A stretch of 64,000 bases of DNA, taken from contig JBJFGR010000026.1 in assembly GCA_051892875.1 (NCBI GenBank), positions 10,160 through 74,159 of the forward strand, in the 5' to 3' direction. Position numbers and translations under genes: made by a program. The notes under the pieces were generated by a model, which was not told where the DNA came from, did no database searches, and saw nothing but the letters and a program-made list of their open reading frames with translations. This DNA comes from JBJFGR01 sp051892875 (GTDB lineage: Bacteria; Pseudomonadota; Gammaproteobacteria; Enterobacterales; Succinivibrionaceae). Of this stretch, positions 46,244 to 56,620 are shown in pieces. Numbering within the stretch: position 1 is the stretch's first letter; the number at the start of each line of letters is the position of its first letter.

Positions 46244-47104
46244 ATGTTAATAGCGGATTTATTTAAACAAAAAAAACAAGTTATATCTTTTGAAATTTTT
46301 CCTCCAAAAAGAGCAGAGGCTTTAAAGAATATTGATGAAACTTTGGAGGTATTGTCTAGTTTAAATCCAGATTTTATATCGGTAACCTTTGGTGCTGGAG
46401 GTTCTGTAACAAATTCATCTACAGTGGAAATTGCCAGTAAAATAAAGCATAAATACAATATAGAAGCAGTTACTCATCTTACTTGTTTAACATATTCCAA
46501 AGAAGAAATAATAAAAATGATTGATACCTTAAAAGAACATGGTATTGAGAATATTTTAGCGTTAAGAGGTGATAAGAATCCTAATATTGAACCAAAGTAT
46601 GATTTTAATTATGCTTCTGATTTGATAACTTTTGTGAAAGAACATAGTGATTTAGGTATTAGTGGCGCTTGTTATCCCGAAGGTCATCAAGAATCAAATA
46701 ATAAGATTGATGATATTTTAAATTTACGTAAAAAGGTTGATGCAGGTGCGCAGCATTTAATCTCTCAATTGTTTTTTGATAATAATATATTTTTTGATTT
46801 TATTGAAAAGTGTCGTATTGCAGGGATTAATGTACCTATTGAAGCTGGTATTATGCCTGTTGTTAACAAGGCTCAAATTGAACGTATGGTGAGTTTGTGT
46901 GGCGCGTCAATTCCTAAAGATTTACAACGTATAATTGAACGTTATGCTGATAATAAAGAAGCTTTATTTGACGCTGGCTTAACATACGCAACTCATCAGA
47001 TAATAGATTTATTAGCAAGGGGAATAGAGGGAATTCATATATATACTATGAATAATCCTATTGTTGCTCGTAGAATAACAGATGCTATTAAAAATTTGGT
47101 ATAG
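46244..47104 (+). CDS. metF: 5,10-methylenetetrahydrofolate reductase
   Basis: FAD enzyme producing 5-methyl-THF for methionine synthesis. 286 residues, TIM barrel; FEIFPPKRAE near the N-terminus with the catalytic Glu, SVTFGAGGS, ILALRGDKN, and ISQLFFDNNIFFDF. AGGA precedes the ATG by six bases. It starts 44 bases after rarA and heads a run of four close genes, metF-rapZ-DUF554-mscS type, placed between rarA and serS. No MetJ operator was recognised. Confidence 0.95.
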   Translation: MLIADLFKQKKQVISFEIFPPKRAEALKNIDETLEVLSSLNPDFISVTFGAGGSVTNSSTVEIASKIKHKYNIEAVTHLTCLTYSKEEIIKMIDTLKEHGIENILALRGDKNPNIEPKYDFNYASDLITFVKEHSDLGISGACYPEGHQESNNKIDDILNLRKKVDAGAQHLISQLFFDNNIFFDFIEKCRIAGINVPIEAGIMPVVNKAQIERMVSLCGASIPKDLQRIIERYADNKEALFDAGLTYATHQIIDLLARGIEGIHIYTMNNPIVARRITDAIKNLV

Positions 47105-47142
47105 TAACAAGTTGTGAGTTGTAAGATAAAGGAAGCTCTAAT

Positions 47143-48003
47143 ATGAAGCTATTTATTGTAAGTGGTCGAAGTGGTGCTGGTAAGACCATCGCATTAAGAG
47201 TTTTAGAGGATCTTAATTATAATTGTATAGATAATCTACCTATAGATTTACTGCCTGAAGTAATAACGCTTAGTATTGCAGAAAATCATAATAAAATGGC
47301 TGTAAGTGTTGATATTAGAAATATTCCATCAAAACCAGAAAAGTTTATAAAATTTTTAAGTAAATTTAGATCAGATGATGAAAATGAGCTTATCAGCATT
47401 TTTTTAGATGCTGATGACTCAACTTTGATAAAGCGTTATGAAGAAACAAGAAGATTACATCCTTTATCTAAACAATATCCAGATTTATCATTAGAAGAAT
47501 CTATAAAAGCTGAACACGGAATTTTGGATCAGTTATCCGATTATGCTGATATCAGAATAGATACCTCTAGTTTGAGTATTCATGAATTATCTGAAGAAAT
47601 TACGTCAATTGTTTTAGGGAAAAAAGGAAAAAATATAACAATTGTTTTTGAATCCTTTGGTTTTAAGAATGGGATTGTAAAGGACGCTGATTTTGTTTTT
47701 GATGCTCGTTTTTTACCAAATCCTCATTGGGTTCCTGAATTAAGATTATTAACAGGGTTAGATAAAGAAGTTCATGATTTTTTTTCAAAATATCCTGAAG
47801 TACAAACTTATATTCAACATATTGATTCATTAATTGACTATTGGTTACCTTTTATAGAAAGAAATAACCGTAGTTATTTAACGATTGCTATTGGATGCAC
47901 AGGGGGACAACATAGAAGTGTATTCATAGCAGAATCATTAGGTAAAAGATTTAAATTAAGAAATAAAAATGTAATTATAAAACATAAATCATTAAAAAAA
48001 TAA
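47143..48003 (+). CDS. rapZ: RNase adapter protein RapZ
   Basis: In E. coli it binds the sRNAs GlmY and GlmZ and presents GlmZ to RNase E, controlling glucosamine-6-phosphate synthase. 286 residues; Walker A GRSGAGKT (8-15), ADDSTLIKRYEETRRLHPL, then the C-terminal FESFGFKNGIVKDADFVFDARFLPNP and GCTGGQHRSVFIAE that carry the RNA-binding and metabolite site. It normally sits in the rpoN-ptsN-ptsO operon, which is not here. Confidence 0.95.
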   Translation: MKLFIVSGRSGAGKTIALRVLEDLNYNCIDNLPIDLLPEVITLSIAENHNKMAVSVDIRNIPSKPEKFIKFLSKFRSDDENELISIFLDADDSTLIKRYEETRRLHPLSKQYPDLSLEESIKAEHGILDQLSDYADIRIDTSSLSIHELSEEITSIVLGKKGKNITIVFESFGFKNGIVKDADFVFDARFLPNPHWVPELRLLTGLDKEVHDFFSKYPEVQTYIQHIDSLIDYWLPFIERNNRSYLTIAIGCTGGQHRSVFIAESLGKRFKLRNKNVIIKHKSLKK

Positions 48004-48005
48004 TT

Positions 48006-48695
48006 ATGATTGGTACTATAGTAAATGTTGTAGGTATTGTTGCAGGTTCTGTAATAGGTGCCATTTTAGGAAAAAAATTAGTTAATAGTTATCAAGAATC
48101 CCTCTTTATTGCTTTAGGAGGGTGCGTTGGTATTGTAGGATTGAAAGTAATTATATCTTCAATTAATAATGATGCTAATATACTGCTTTTAATTGTAAAT
48201 ATGTGTTTGGGAGCGTTAATTGGTAATTATTTCAAATTACATGATAGATTTATAAAATTATCAGAACGGCTGAAAGCTGGAAATAATTTTGGGGAAGGAC
48301 TGATAACAGCAATATTGTTATTTTGTATAGGTGCATTATCTATTTTAGGTCCGATTGAAAGTGCTTTAAAAAATGATCATACCATGTTGTTTATAAATGC
48401 CTCCTTAGATTTTGTTTCGTCTATTGCTTTAGCTTCTGCCTATGGTGTAGGTATAGCTCTTGCAGCCCCTGTTTTATTTATATTTCAGGGAGCAATCTAT
48501 ATGTGTGCTCTTATAATAAAGGATTCAATTCCTGAATATATATTGTCTAATTTAACACTAACTGGTGGTTTGTTAATTATTTTTTCGAGTATTGTATTAT
48601 TAAAAATAAAATCTATTAAAACCACTGATTATTTACCTGCATTGTTTTTATCAATAATAACCTCAATAATCGTTCATGATTTCATTAAATTTTAA
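48006..48695 (+). CDS. DUF554 membrane protein (YdfK/YqgA type)
   Basis: 229 residues, about six to seven hydrophobic helices. The family opening GTIVNVVGIVAGSVIGAILG and the internal GEGLITAILLFCIGALSILGPIESAL with LINASLDF-type FINASLDFVSSIALAS are typical of DUF554. Function is unknown. It starts three bases after the rapZ stop and ends nine bases before the channel gene. Confidence 0.88.
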   Translation: MIGTIVNVVGIVAGSVIGAILGKKLVNSYQESLFIALGGCVGIVGLKVIISSINNDANILLLIVNMCLGALIGNYFKLHDRFIKLSERLKAGNNFGEGLITAILLFCIGALSILGPIESALKNDHTMLFINASLDFVSSIALASAYGVGIALAAPVLFIFQGAIYMCALIIKDSIPEYILSNLTLTGGLLIIFSSIVLLKIKSIKTTDYLPALFLSIITSIIVHDFIKF

Positions 48696-48703
48696 GGTCT
48701 TAT

Positions 48704-51700
48704 ATGGATATATTAAGTAAAATAATTAAACATACAATAAAAATAATTTTTCATTTTTTTATTACCATATATATTTTTTTATGTTCAAATATAGCTTATG
48801 CAGAAATAGATTTACTTAATTATAAAGATAAAGACCCTGCACAATTAGGTATCTCCGTAGGTGAAATTCAAAAAAAGATAGAAAATATTGATTCATTAGG
48901 AGATTTAGCTTCAGAAATTGATAAAAAGTCAAAGATTGAATGGCAAGAAGTTTTATTTGAAATAACTTCTATACTTCAAGATGATGAAGAACTTAATATG
49001 ATTAAGTCATTTATAAATGGTAATACAAGGTCGATAAATGAATTAGAAATATCAAAAGTTCAATCACAAATACAAGAATATAAATTTAACTTATATAAAT
49101 ATGGTGTAAAAGAATTAAATAATATTGAATTAAATATAGCTAAGAGTATAGAAGAATATACAACAATACATGAGAAGTTTCGTCTAAATTTAGAAAAAAT
49201 ATCAAGTTTATCATTAAAGAGTCAAGATAATGCCAATAAATATAATAATGAATTGTTAGATTTACAAAGTAGACTTAATCTTATAACAACTTCTGATTCA
49301 TATAGAGAATCTGAGAAGTTTTTGTATGTAGCAAAGATTTCAGCTATTAAATCTCATTTGATATTGAATAATTTTAAGTTAAGTAATAGTGGTGTTTTAT
49401 TTGAAAAAATAAGATCAACAGTTCAGCGCTATAAGGAACTGCTAAATAATTTAAATAATCTAAAAATTAAAATCGATGCTCAAATTATAGATTTGAGAAA
49501 AAATGAAACATTGCAACAGAATGAAATGCTTGGTATAACACCTGAAAGAATTTCAAATAATCAATTTTTATCAGAGTTATATTATGAAAATCGTAGGTTG
49601 TATACAGAGCTTTCTGTTATGTTTGAAAAAAATAATGATTTTCAGAAATATAATCGCCAAATAAATACTTTGATTGAAAGAACTACAAAAATTCAACAAG
49701 ATATAGAAAATCAAATTCAATATTTTGATAACACAATTTTTTTATCAAAAGTTCTATTTAAAAAAAGTGATTTAATACCAAATTATATTTTGCCAATTAA
49801 TTTGAATGATGAAATTAATATTTTGCGTTTGCAACAATATGATTACAGTATTGAATTAGAAGAAACAGGTGAAGATGATAATTACATAGCGTATTTATCA
49901 AAAAAATATGATTATCCAAATATTTTAAAAGAAGAAGATAAAGAGGTTGTTCAAGTTCTAATAACTTCTAGAAAAAAAATTTTATCAGCTTTATTAAGGG
50001 AATTATCACCTACGCTGAATAATGCCATAAATATGCAAGCTAATATGCAAAAATACAGTAAAATAAAAGATTCAATAACAACCCAAATATACAATCAAAT
50101 ATTTTGGAGTCCTAGTAATTTAGCAATATCTAAAAAGTGGTTTGAGACTTTTGATAAATCATTACATGAACAGATTACCAAGATTAAGAAAGTTTATGAT
50201 AAATCAAGCTTTGGTTTATTGGAACCAAATAATATTGTTAAATCTTTGCCTTTTATATTTTTATGGGGAATTATATCAATACTATATTCGAGAATAAAGA
50301 GAATAAAAGCTGAAATAAATTCTTTTGTTGGTAAGATTAAAACAGATAGACAGTCGTATACTCCAATAGTGATTTTTTTGACCTTGATACAGAGTGTAAG
50401 AACTCCATTATTGTTCGGGGCTATAGGTTTTATAATTTTAGGTTGCACACAAATAGGTAATAATATTAATGAAATTACAGAATATAATTATATTATTGTT
50501 AAAATTGTCCTAGTTGTTTTCTTGTATTCATGTGTAGCTAATTTTATTTTAAAAACGTGTAAAGAAGGATCTCTTGCTGAAAAACATTTTAAAATCCCTT
50601 TTAATAAAAAGGTTTATAACAGAAATATTCGTTTATTTTCTGCTATGGGTTTATTTTTAGTATTTATAACTTGGAAAATAAGTGATCCTCAAACCTTTTC
50701 ATACGATATATTAGGACAGGTTTTTTCAATATTAATTTTAGTTTATTTAGTTGTAGAGATGTCTTTTTCATTAAAGAATAAGATAAAAAAGAGAATTGGA
50801 ATATGGCAAATAACAGTATCATTAATGTCATTATTACTGATTATTTTAGATATAATATTAGTTATTTTTGGGTATTTTTATTCAGCTATTCGTTTAGCTA
50901 ATATTATTATTGCTACCTATATATCAATGATTTTATACAACATTATTTATTTATCGGTTTTGAGAGCCCTATCCTTAGCTGAAAAAAGACTATATATAAA
51001 AAGACGTTTAGAACATAAAGTTCAAGTTCAGATTAATGAAAATAAGAAAAATAATTTAGATGATAACAAAGAACTCATAGATACTGTCGATTCTGAGATT
51101 TCTGTTGCTGATATTAATGAGCAGACCCGTAAGCTATTTCAATATATATTAGTATCTTGCTTAATTGTTGTTTTATATCAGATGTGGGGGGATATAATTC
51201 AATTAACAAGTTATGCTAAATATATTACATTGTATACTATCAATGGTGATAATGAATCAATAAAAACAGTTAGTTTATTAGATTTAATATATGTATGCTA
51301 TAGTATTTTACTTTCTTTTGTATTTATAAAGAATTTTCCTGGTTTTCTTGAAGTTTTAATTTTTAATAGGTTTAAAACTTTACAAAATTATAGTTATTCA
51401 ATAATAACAATTTTAACATACATTGTTTTTGCAATGTGTTTACTATTTTGTTGTTCTTCATTAGGTGTTTCTTGGGATAAATTACAATGGTTAGTAGCAG
51501 CATTATCTGTTGGTTTAGGTTTCGGTTTACAAGAAATTTTTGGTAATTTTATATCAGGTTTAATATTATTGTTTGAAAGGCCTATAAGAATAGGTGATTA
51601 TATAACAATAGACGGAAACTTATGTAAAGTTTTGAAGATTCGTATTCGTTCTACAACTGTTATGGATTTTGATAGAAAAGAGTATATTGTTCCAAATAAA

Positions 51701-52084
51701 GAATTTATTACTTCAAAAATTACAAATTGGTCATTAGAACCAATTACTAGAGTGAAAATGGTTTTTGGGGTAAGTTATAATTCAGATTTAGAATTAGTTA
51801 AAAAATTAATTTTAGAAGTTGTGGAACGCAATCCTTATGTTTTAAAGGAACCAAAGTATTCAGTTGTTCTTACCGATTTTGCGGATAGTGCAGTGGAATT
51901 TACTTTACGTATTTATGTTAGAAGTATCCTAGAAATGACTGTTTGTAGAGATAGTTTAAATATGGAAGTTTTTAAAGTGTTTAATGAAAATAATATAGAA
52001 ATTCCGTTTAATCAATTGGATGTTTATATTAAAAATACAAATTCAGCTCAGGAGATAAAGATTCATTCAGGAAACGATATGTAA
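48704..52084 (+). CDS. Large MscS-family mechanosensitive channel (MscK/MscM type)
   Basis: 1126 residues. A signal peptide (residues about 10-34) leads to a long periplasmic coiled-coil region to about 505, then about ten membrane helices, and the MscS core at the C-terminus. The pore helix and beta domain are clear: LVAALSVGLGFGLQEIFGNF, LLFERPIRIGDYITI, and VPNKEFITSKITNWS. The length matches E. coli MscK or MscM (about 1110-1120). It releases solutes on osmotic down-shock. Which of MscK or MscM it matches cannot be told by eye. Confidence 0.92.
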   Translation: MDILSKIIKHTIKIIFHFFITIYIFLCSNIAYAEIDLLNYKDKDPAQLGISVGEIQKKIENIDSLGDLASEIDKKSKIEWQEVLFEITSILQDDEELNMIKSFINGNTRSINELEISKVQSQIQEYKFNLYKYGVKELNNIELNIAKSIEEYTTIHEKFRLNLEKISSLSLKSQDNANKYNNELLDLQSRLNLITTSDSYRESEKFLYVAKISAIKSHLILNNFKLSNSGVLFEKIRSTVQRYKELLNNLNNLKIKIDAQIIDLRKNETLQQNEMLGITPERISNNQFLSELYYENRRLYTELSVMFEKNNDFQKYNRQINTLIERTTKIQQDIENQIQYFDNTIFLSKVLFKKSDLIPNYILPINLNDEINILRLQQYDYSIELEETGEDDNYIAYLSKKYDYPNILKEEDKEVVQVLITSRKKILSALLRELSPTLNNAINMQANMQKYSKIKDSITTQIYNQIFWSPSNLAISKKWFETFDKSLHEQITKIKKVYDKSSFGLLEPNNIVKSLPFIFLWGIISILYSRIKRIKAEINSFVGKIKTDRQSYTPIVIFLTLIQSVRTPLLFGAIGFIILGCTQIGNNINEITEYNYIIVKIVLVVFLYSCVANFILKTCKEGSLAEKHFKIPFNKKVYNRNIRLFSAMGLFLVFITWKISDPQTFSYDILGQVFSILILVYLVVEMSFSLKNKIKKRIGIWQITVSLMSLLLIILDIILVIFGYFYSAIRLANIIIATYISMILYNIIYLSVLRALSLAEKRLYIKRRLEHKVQVQINENKKNNLDDNKELIDTVDSEISVADINEQTRKLFQYILVSCLIVVLYQMWGDIIQLTSYAKYITLYTINGDNESIKTVSLLDLIYVCYSILLSFVFIKNFPGFLEVLIFNRFKTLQNYSYSIITILTYIVFAMCLLFCCSSLGVSWDKLQWLVAALSVGLGFGLQEIFGNFISGLILLFERPIRIGDYITIDGNLCKVLKIRIRSTTVMDFDRKEYIVPNKEFITSKITNWSLEPITRVKMVFGVSYNSDLELVKKLILEVVERNPYVLKEPKYSVVLTDFADSAVEFTLRIYVRSILEMTVCRDSLNMEVFKVFNENNIEIPFNQLDVYIKNTNSAQEIKIHSGNDM

Positions 52085-52308
52085 TTATTGTTTACCATAT
52101 AGTATATTTTGAGATGTGATTTGTGCGATTTTTACTATATATTTGTAAGATAGTATTTGTTTTTAACAAGCGATTAATATAGAGAGAATCATACAAGCTC
52201 TTTTTAGAATAAGCTTAAAAAAATTATTAGATTGTAAGCTTTGTAAGCAGACAAAAAAAAATCATAATTTTTCACATTGATAATTTTTAAATTATATATA
52301 AAATGACA

Positions 52309-52441
52309 ATATAAACATTGAGAACAAGGATGTTCGTTTTTACTTATGGATGAGTAGATAATGTTTTTGGGAATATATCCCGTGTTTTATGGATGAGTTA
52401 TTATGTTTTGGGAAGTTCTTTGAGAGCTTCCCTTTTCTTTC
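52309..52441 (+). ncRNA. CsrB/CsrC-like CsrA-sequestering small RNA 1
   Basis: Non-coding 453-base gap before serS. The RNA opens with hairpin GAACAAGGATGTTC, whose ACAAGGATGT equals the CsrA SELEX core, then a second hairpin CTTATGGATGAGTAG, a third with GGGA...TCCC, another ATGGATGAG, and a terminator GGGAAG...CTTCCC (52410-52432) with a T-rich tail. Five GGA motifs lie mostly in loops. A promoter TTCACA-18-TATATA (52271-52300) precedes it. TGTAAG half-sites of the UvrY/GacA type occur at 52144, 52233 and 52242. Family assignment is by structure and motif only. Confidence 0.7.
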
Positions 52442-52522
52442 TTGTGAATTATTGAATTTTAGAGTAAAGCAAAGTATAATTGAAAACAATTTTTTACAGT
52501 ATTTTATAGAATAATCTTTTAA

Positions 52523-53848
<1,326 letters not shown>

Positions 53849-53876
53849 TAGAATTACTTAATATTTTTAATGAGTA

Positions 53877-53910
53877 AAACCCAAGCAAGTTTGTTTTTGT
53901 TTGGGTTTTT
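53877..53910 (+). terminator. Terminator of serS
   Basis: AAACCCAAGCAA pairs with TTGTTTGGGTTT (one G-T pair) and runs into TTTTT. Confidence 0.8.
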
Positions 53911-54061
53911 ATGAAATTGAAGAAAATATGTAACATTTTTAATATGAAACATAAGGTGTTTAATAATTTTTGTGGAAACAAATTAACTATATGAGCTAGT
54001 CAACAGACTTTAGTTTGTAGGTGATATATTGAATAATGTTAAAATTAAAAGGATGTATTTA

Positions 54062-54394
54062 ATGAGTAATGATAATTTAGTAGCAAGTCTTCATGAAGAA
54101 CTTGAAATGAAAAGTACTGATAGTATAGATGCAATGCAACATTTTGAATATCAGACAGAAGGTACATGTGCACGCATTATAACTTTTGAAGTAGAAGATA
54201 ACAAAATACATAATGTACATTTCATAGGTGGGTGTCCTGGTAATTTAAAAATGATTTCCAAACTAATCGAAGGTATGAATGTGAATGATGTTTATAAAAA
54301 GTGTTTAGGAAACACATGTGGAAACAAAGGAACTTCATGTGCAGATCAGCTAGCTTTAGCTTGTAAGAAATATATGGAACAATTTAAAAAATAA
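54062..54394 (+). CDS. TSCPD-domain protein
   Basis: 110 residues. The N-terminal QTEGTCARIITFEVED and the core FIGGCPGNLKMISKLIEGM, ending LGNTCGNKGTSCADQLALA, match the TSCPD family (TIGR03905-like), with four conserved cysteines that could bind metal. The same domain is found at the C-terminus of some ribonucleotide reductases. Function is unknown. ATG at 54062 is chosen because AAGGA lies eight bases upstream; an in-frame TTG at 54029 is less likely. First gene of a tight four-gene run with rsfS. Confidence 0.85.
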   Translation: MSNDNLVASLHEELEMKSTDSIDAMQHFEYQTEGTCARIITFEVEDNKIHNVHFIGGCPGNLKMISKLIEGMNVNDVYKKCLGNTCGNKGTSCADQLALACKKYMEQFKK

Positions 54395-54406
54395 AGGATA
54401 TATTTA

Positions 54407-54733
54407 GTGAATACAGAAGATTTAGTAAGTAGCGTTTCTTGTGCAATTGAAGATATAAAAGGTAAGGATATAGTTGCAATAGATGTAAGTAAAACTTCAT
54501 CAATAACTGACGTTATGATGATATGTACAGGAACATCCACTAGACATACATGTGCTATAGCTGAAAAAGTATGTGAAGCCATGCATAAAATAAGTGTTGA
54601 AACAAATGGTATAGAAGGTGAAAATCCAGGAGATTGGGTTTTGATTGACCTTGGAAGGGTTGTAGTTCATGTAATGATTCAAGAAGCACGAGATACTTAT
54701 CAATTAGAAGAACTTTATAGGTTTGGTGCGTAA
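54407..54733 (+). CDS. rsfS: Ribosomal silencing factor
   Basis: Binds uL14 on the large subunit and blocks subunit joining in stationary phase. 108 residues of the Iojap/RsfS fold: ALD-type ALEDIKGKDIVAIDVSKTSS-like start, MMICTGTSTRHTCAIAEKV, EGENPGDWVLIDLGRVVVHVM, then YQLEELY. GTG start with AAAGGA eight bases upstream. It usually follows nadD; here it sits between a TSCPD gene and two KfrA-like genes. Confidence 0.95.
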   Translation: MNTEDLVSSVSCAIEDIKGKDIVAIDVSKTSSITDVMMICTGTSTRHTCAIAEKVCEAMHKISVETNGIEGENPGDWVLIDLGRVVVHVMIQEARDTYQLEELYRFGA

Positions 54734-54739
54734 TTATTA

Positions 54740-55417
54740 ATGAATGGTAATATTACAACACAAGATGTTTTCAAAGCAGTAAATGAATTAGTTGCAGATG
54801 GAGAACGTATAACTTTAGCCAATGTAAGAGCAAAAATTGGGAGGGGATCTTATGCAACTATTAAAAAGTTTCTAATACAACAAAATATTTCGACTGCACG
54901 TATTTCTGCGAATGTTGGTAAAGATGTTGTTGTTTCAAAAGTATCAGATTCTTTAGCTTCTGTTTTAAAAGATACTCAATCAGCAATTTTAGTCGCAACT
55001 GCAAAAGAAGAATGTTATAAAAAGCAACTTTCACAAAAAAAAATAGATGATTTTATATTAATAGCTGAAATGGTTATTGAAGAATTTATAGCAGAGATAT
55101 TAGAAAATCACTTACCTGTTGATAATTTATTAAAAGTTTTTAATAGCGATGTAAAAATTAGAAACATTATTACTACAAAAGAAACAGATACTCCAAGTAT
55201 TGTAGAACCTACTGGAGTTGATGTTATAGTACATAGTATGAAAGATGTTTTGGTTGATGAAATTTGCTCGTATATCAATAAAGTTATTCAAAACACTTAT
55301 CAAGTAAATTCTTATGCAGGTGGGGTAAATAGCTTATTAGCTATTCAACATATGTTACTTGATTTAAAACAAAAGTTTAGGAAAGAAATTCAGTATGAGC
55401 AAGCTTACCACTACTGA
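54740..55417 (+). CDS. KfrA_N-like DNA-binding protein 1
   Basis: 225 residues. Residues about 5-45 (ITTQDVFKAVNELVADGERITLANVRAKIGRGSYATIKKFL) match the KfrA N-terminal winged-helix domain of IncP plasmid KfrA, followed by helical regions. Only part of the usual long coiled coil is predicted. KfrA is a plasmid-borne autoregulator and nucleoid-associated protein, so a chromosomal copy behind rsfS is unusual. It starts six bases after rsfS, and its end overlaps the next KfrA-like gene by 23 bases. Confidence 0.75.
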   Translation: MNGNITTQDVFKAVNELVADGERITLANVRAKIGRGSYATIKKFLIQQNISTARISANVGKDVVVSKVSDSLASVLKDTQSAILVATAKEECYKKQLSQKKIDDFILIAEMVIEEFIAEILENHLPVDNLLKVFNSDVKIRNIITTKETDTPSIVEPTGVDVIVHSMKDVLVDEICSYINKVIQNTYQVNSYAGGVNSLLAIQHMLLDLKQKFRKEIQYEQAYHY

Positions 55418-55913
55418 GATAAACACAGTTATATCTAAATTATTATCAGAAGGAAAAAAAGTGAGTACTAAAAATGTACGAACTGAATTGGGATATGGTT
55501 CTTATTCATCAATACAAGAAATCTTAAGAGAATTAGGTTATTTAGACGATAAACAAAAAATAGAAGATAAAGAAGAATCTAATGATACTATTAGTAGATT
55601 ATTAGAGAAATATCAACAAGAGTTACAATTAAAAAATAAAGAAGTAAAAGATAAGGAATATTTATTAAAAAAATATGATGTTACTATTAGTAAAAAAATA
55701 GAATATGCTAATAATAATTTAAAACATTTTAATGACAGGATTTTAAAAGATAAAATAGTACCAACTATTCCTAACGATCTAATAAAATTATTAAATGAAG
55801 TTAGAGAGGTTCTTTATAAAAAAATTTCTATGCTATCTGATAATAAAGGGGACTATTATCTAGATAAAGCAAAAAGACTTCATCAGATGATGATCTTAAA
55901 TAAAGATTCGTAA
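55395..55913 (+). CDS. KfrA_N-like DNA-binding protein 2
   Basis: 172 residues. The N-terminal domain (about 4-45; EINTVISKLLSEGKKVSTKN, then ELGYGSYSSIQEIL) is paralogous to the upstream protein. A Lys/Glu-rich coiled coil of about 60-115 and a helical tail follow, closer to plasmid KfrA. The start overlaps the preceding gene by 23 bases, so the two are probably translated together and may form a heteromer. Confidence 0.72.
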   Translation: MSKLTTTEINTVISKLLSEGKKVSTKNVRTELGYGSYSSIQEILRELGYLDDKQKIEDKEESNDTISRLLEKYQQELQLKNKEVKDKEYLLKKYDVTISKKIEYANNNLKHFNDRILKDKIVPTIPNDLIKLLNEVREVLYKKISMLSDNKGDYYLDKAKRLHQMMILNKDS

Positions 55914-56225
55914 TTATAAAATCAAAAAAAGAGTACTTATCCACTTATTTATCACCAAAATTATTAACGATATATTCACAAAAATTGTGAATTATATTTT
56001 ATTTTTGAAGTAATTATTTTAATAAACAGTCTTACATTTTTTAAACAAGATTACAAAAGAGAAATAAGTATTGTGAGATATTTGCTACAAGTTTGTAGGT
56101 CATTAATAGAAAAATTCAAAAAACATGCTTTTAAACCATTGTAGTATAAGCTCTTATAAAAAGTGTGATTAATATTGCTTTTTGTGAGACTATTGTATTT
56201 TATGCATAAAAAGTTAAAATGATTA

Positions 56226-56343
56226 CATGAATAGCGAGGAACAAGGATGTTCCGAAATTGATACTTAGGATGAGAATCAACTATTCAGGACAAGGATGTC
56301 CGAAACAAATTAAAGTAGGGAGGTTAGGATGACCTCCCTTTTC
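56226..56343 (+). ncRNA. CsrB/CsrC-like CsrA-sequestering small RNA 2
   Basis: It lies in a 707-base gap. It has hairpins GGAACAAGGATGTTCC, GATACTTAGGATGAGAATC-type and GGACAAGGATGTCC, then a terminator GGGAGGT-TAGGATG-ACCTCCC (56318-56338) with TTTT after it and an AGGATG in its loop. Seven GGA motifs were counted, two inside exact ACAAGGATGT cores. Promoter TTGTAT (56193-56198), 16-base spacer, TAAAAT (56215-56220). A CTTACA half-site (UvrY/GacA type) lies at 56031. It shares its first hairpin with RNA 1 and is the stronger of the two. Confidence 0.78.
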
Positions 56344-56451
56344 ATTTCTATCAAAGTAGTATATAGATAATACTTGTTTGTTGAAAGACCTATTTATTCT
56401 GAGAGTATTTTGCATGATGTACGTTGCTAGATAGAACGCTTACTTTTACGC

Positions 56452-56481
56452 AAAAAAATGGCATGAATATGCTATTTTTTA
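56452..56481. terminator. Bidirectional terminator after jetD
   Basis: A-run/T-run arms around GGCAT / ATGCT with a GAAT loop (one G-T pair) give U tails on both strands. It would end the jetABCD message about 140 bases past the jetD stop. The rest of 56344-56620 holds only two short hairpins (56578-56594 and 56606-56625, the latter over the jetD stop). Confidence 0.6.
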
Positions 56482-56620
56482 ATAAATTATCGGTAATTGT
56501 GCCAACTTTTTTATAGACTAAGATCTGTAATCACATTATGTGCTTCATACCACACATATGAATTCACTTTTAGGTTCAACAACTATAGGTTGTTCAAATA
56601 CAGGTGATAGAATTATTATT

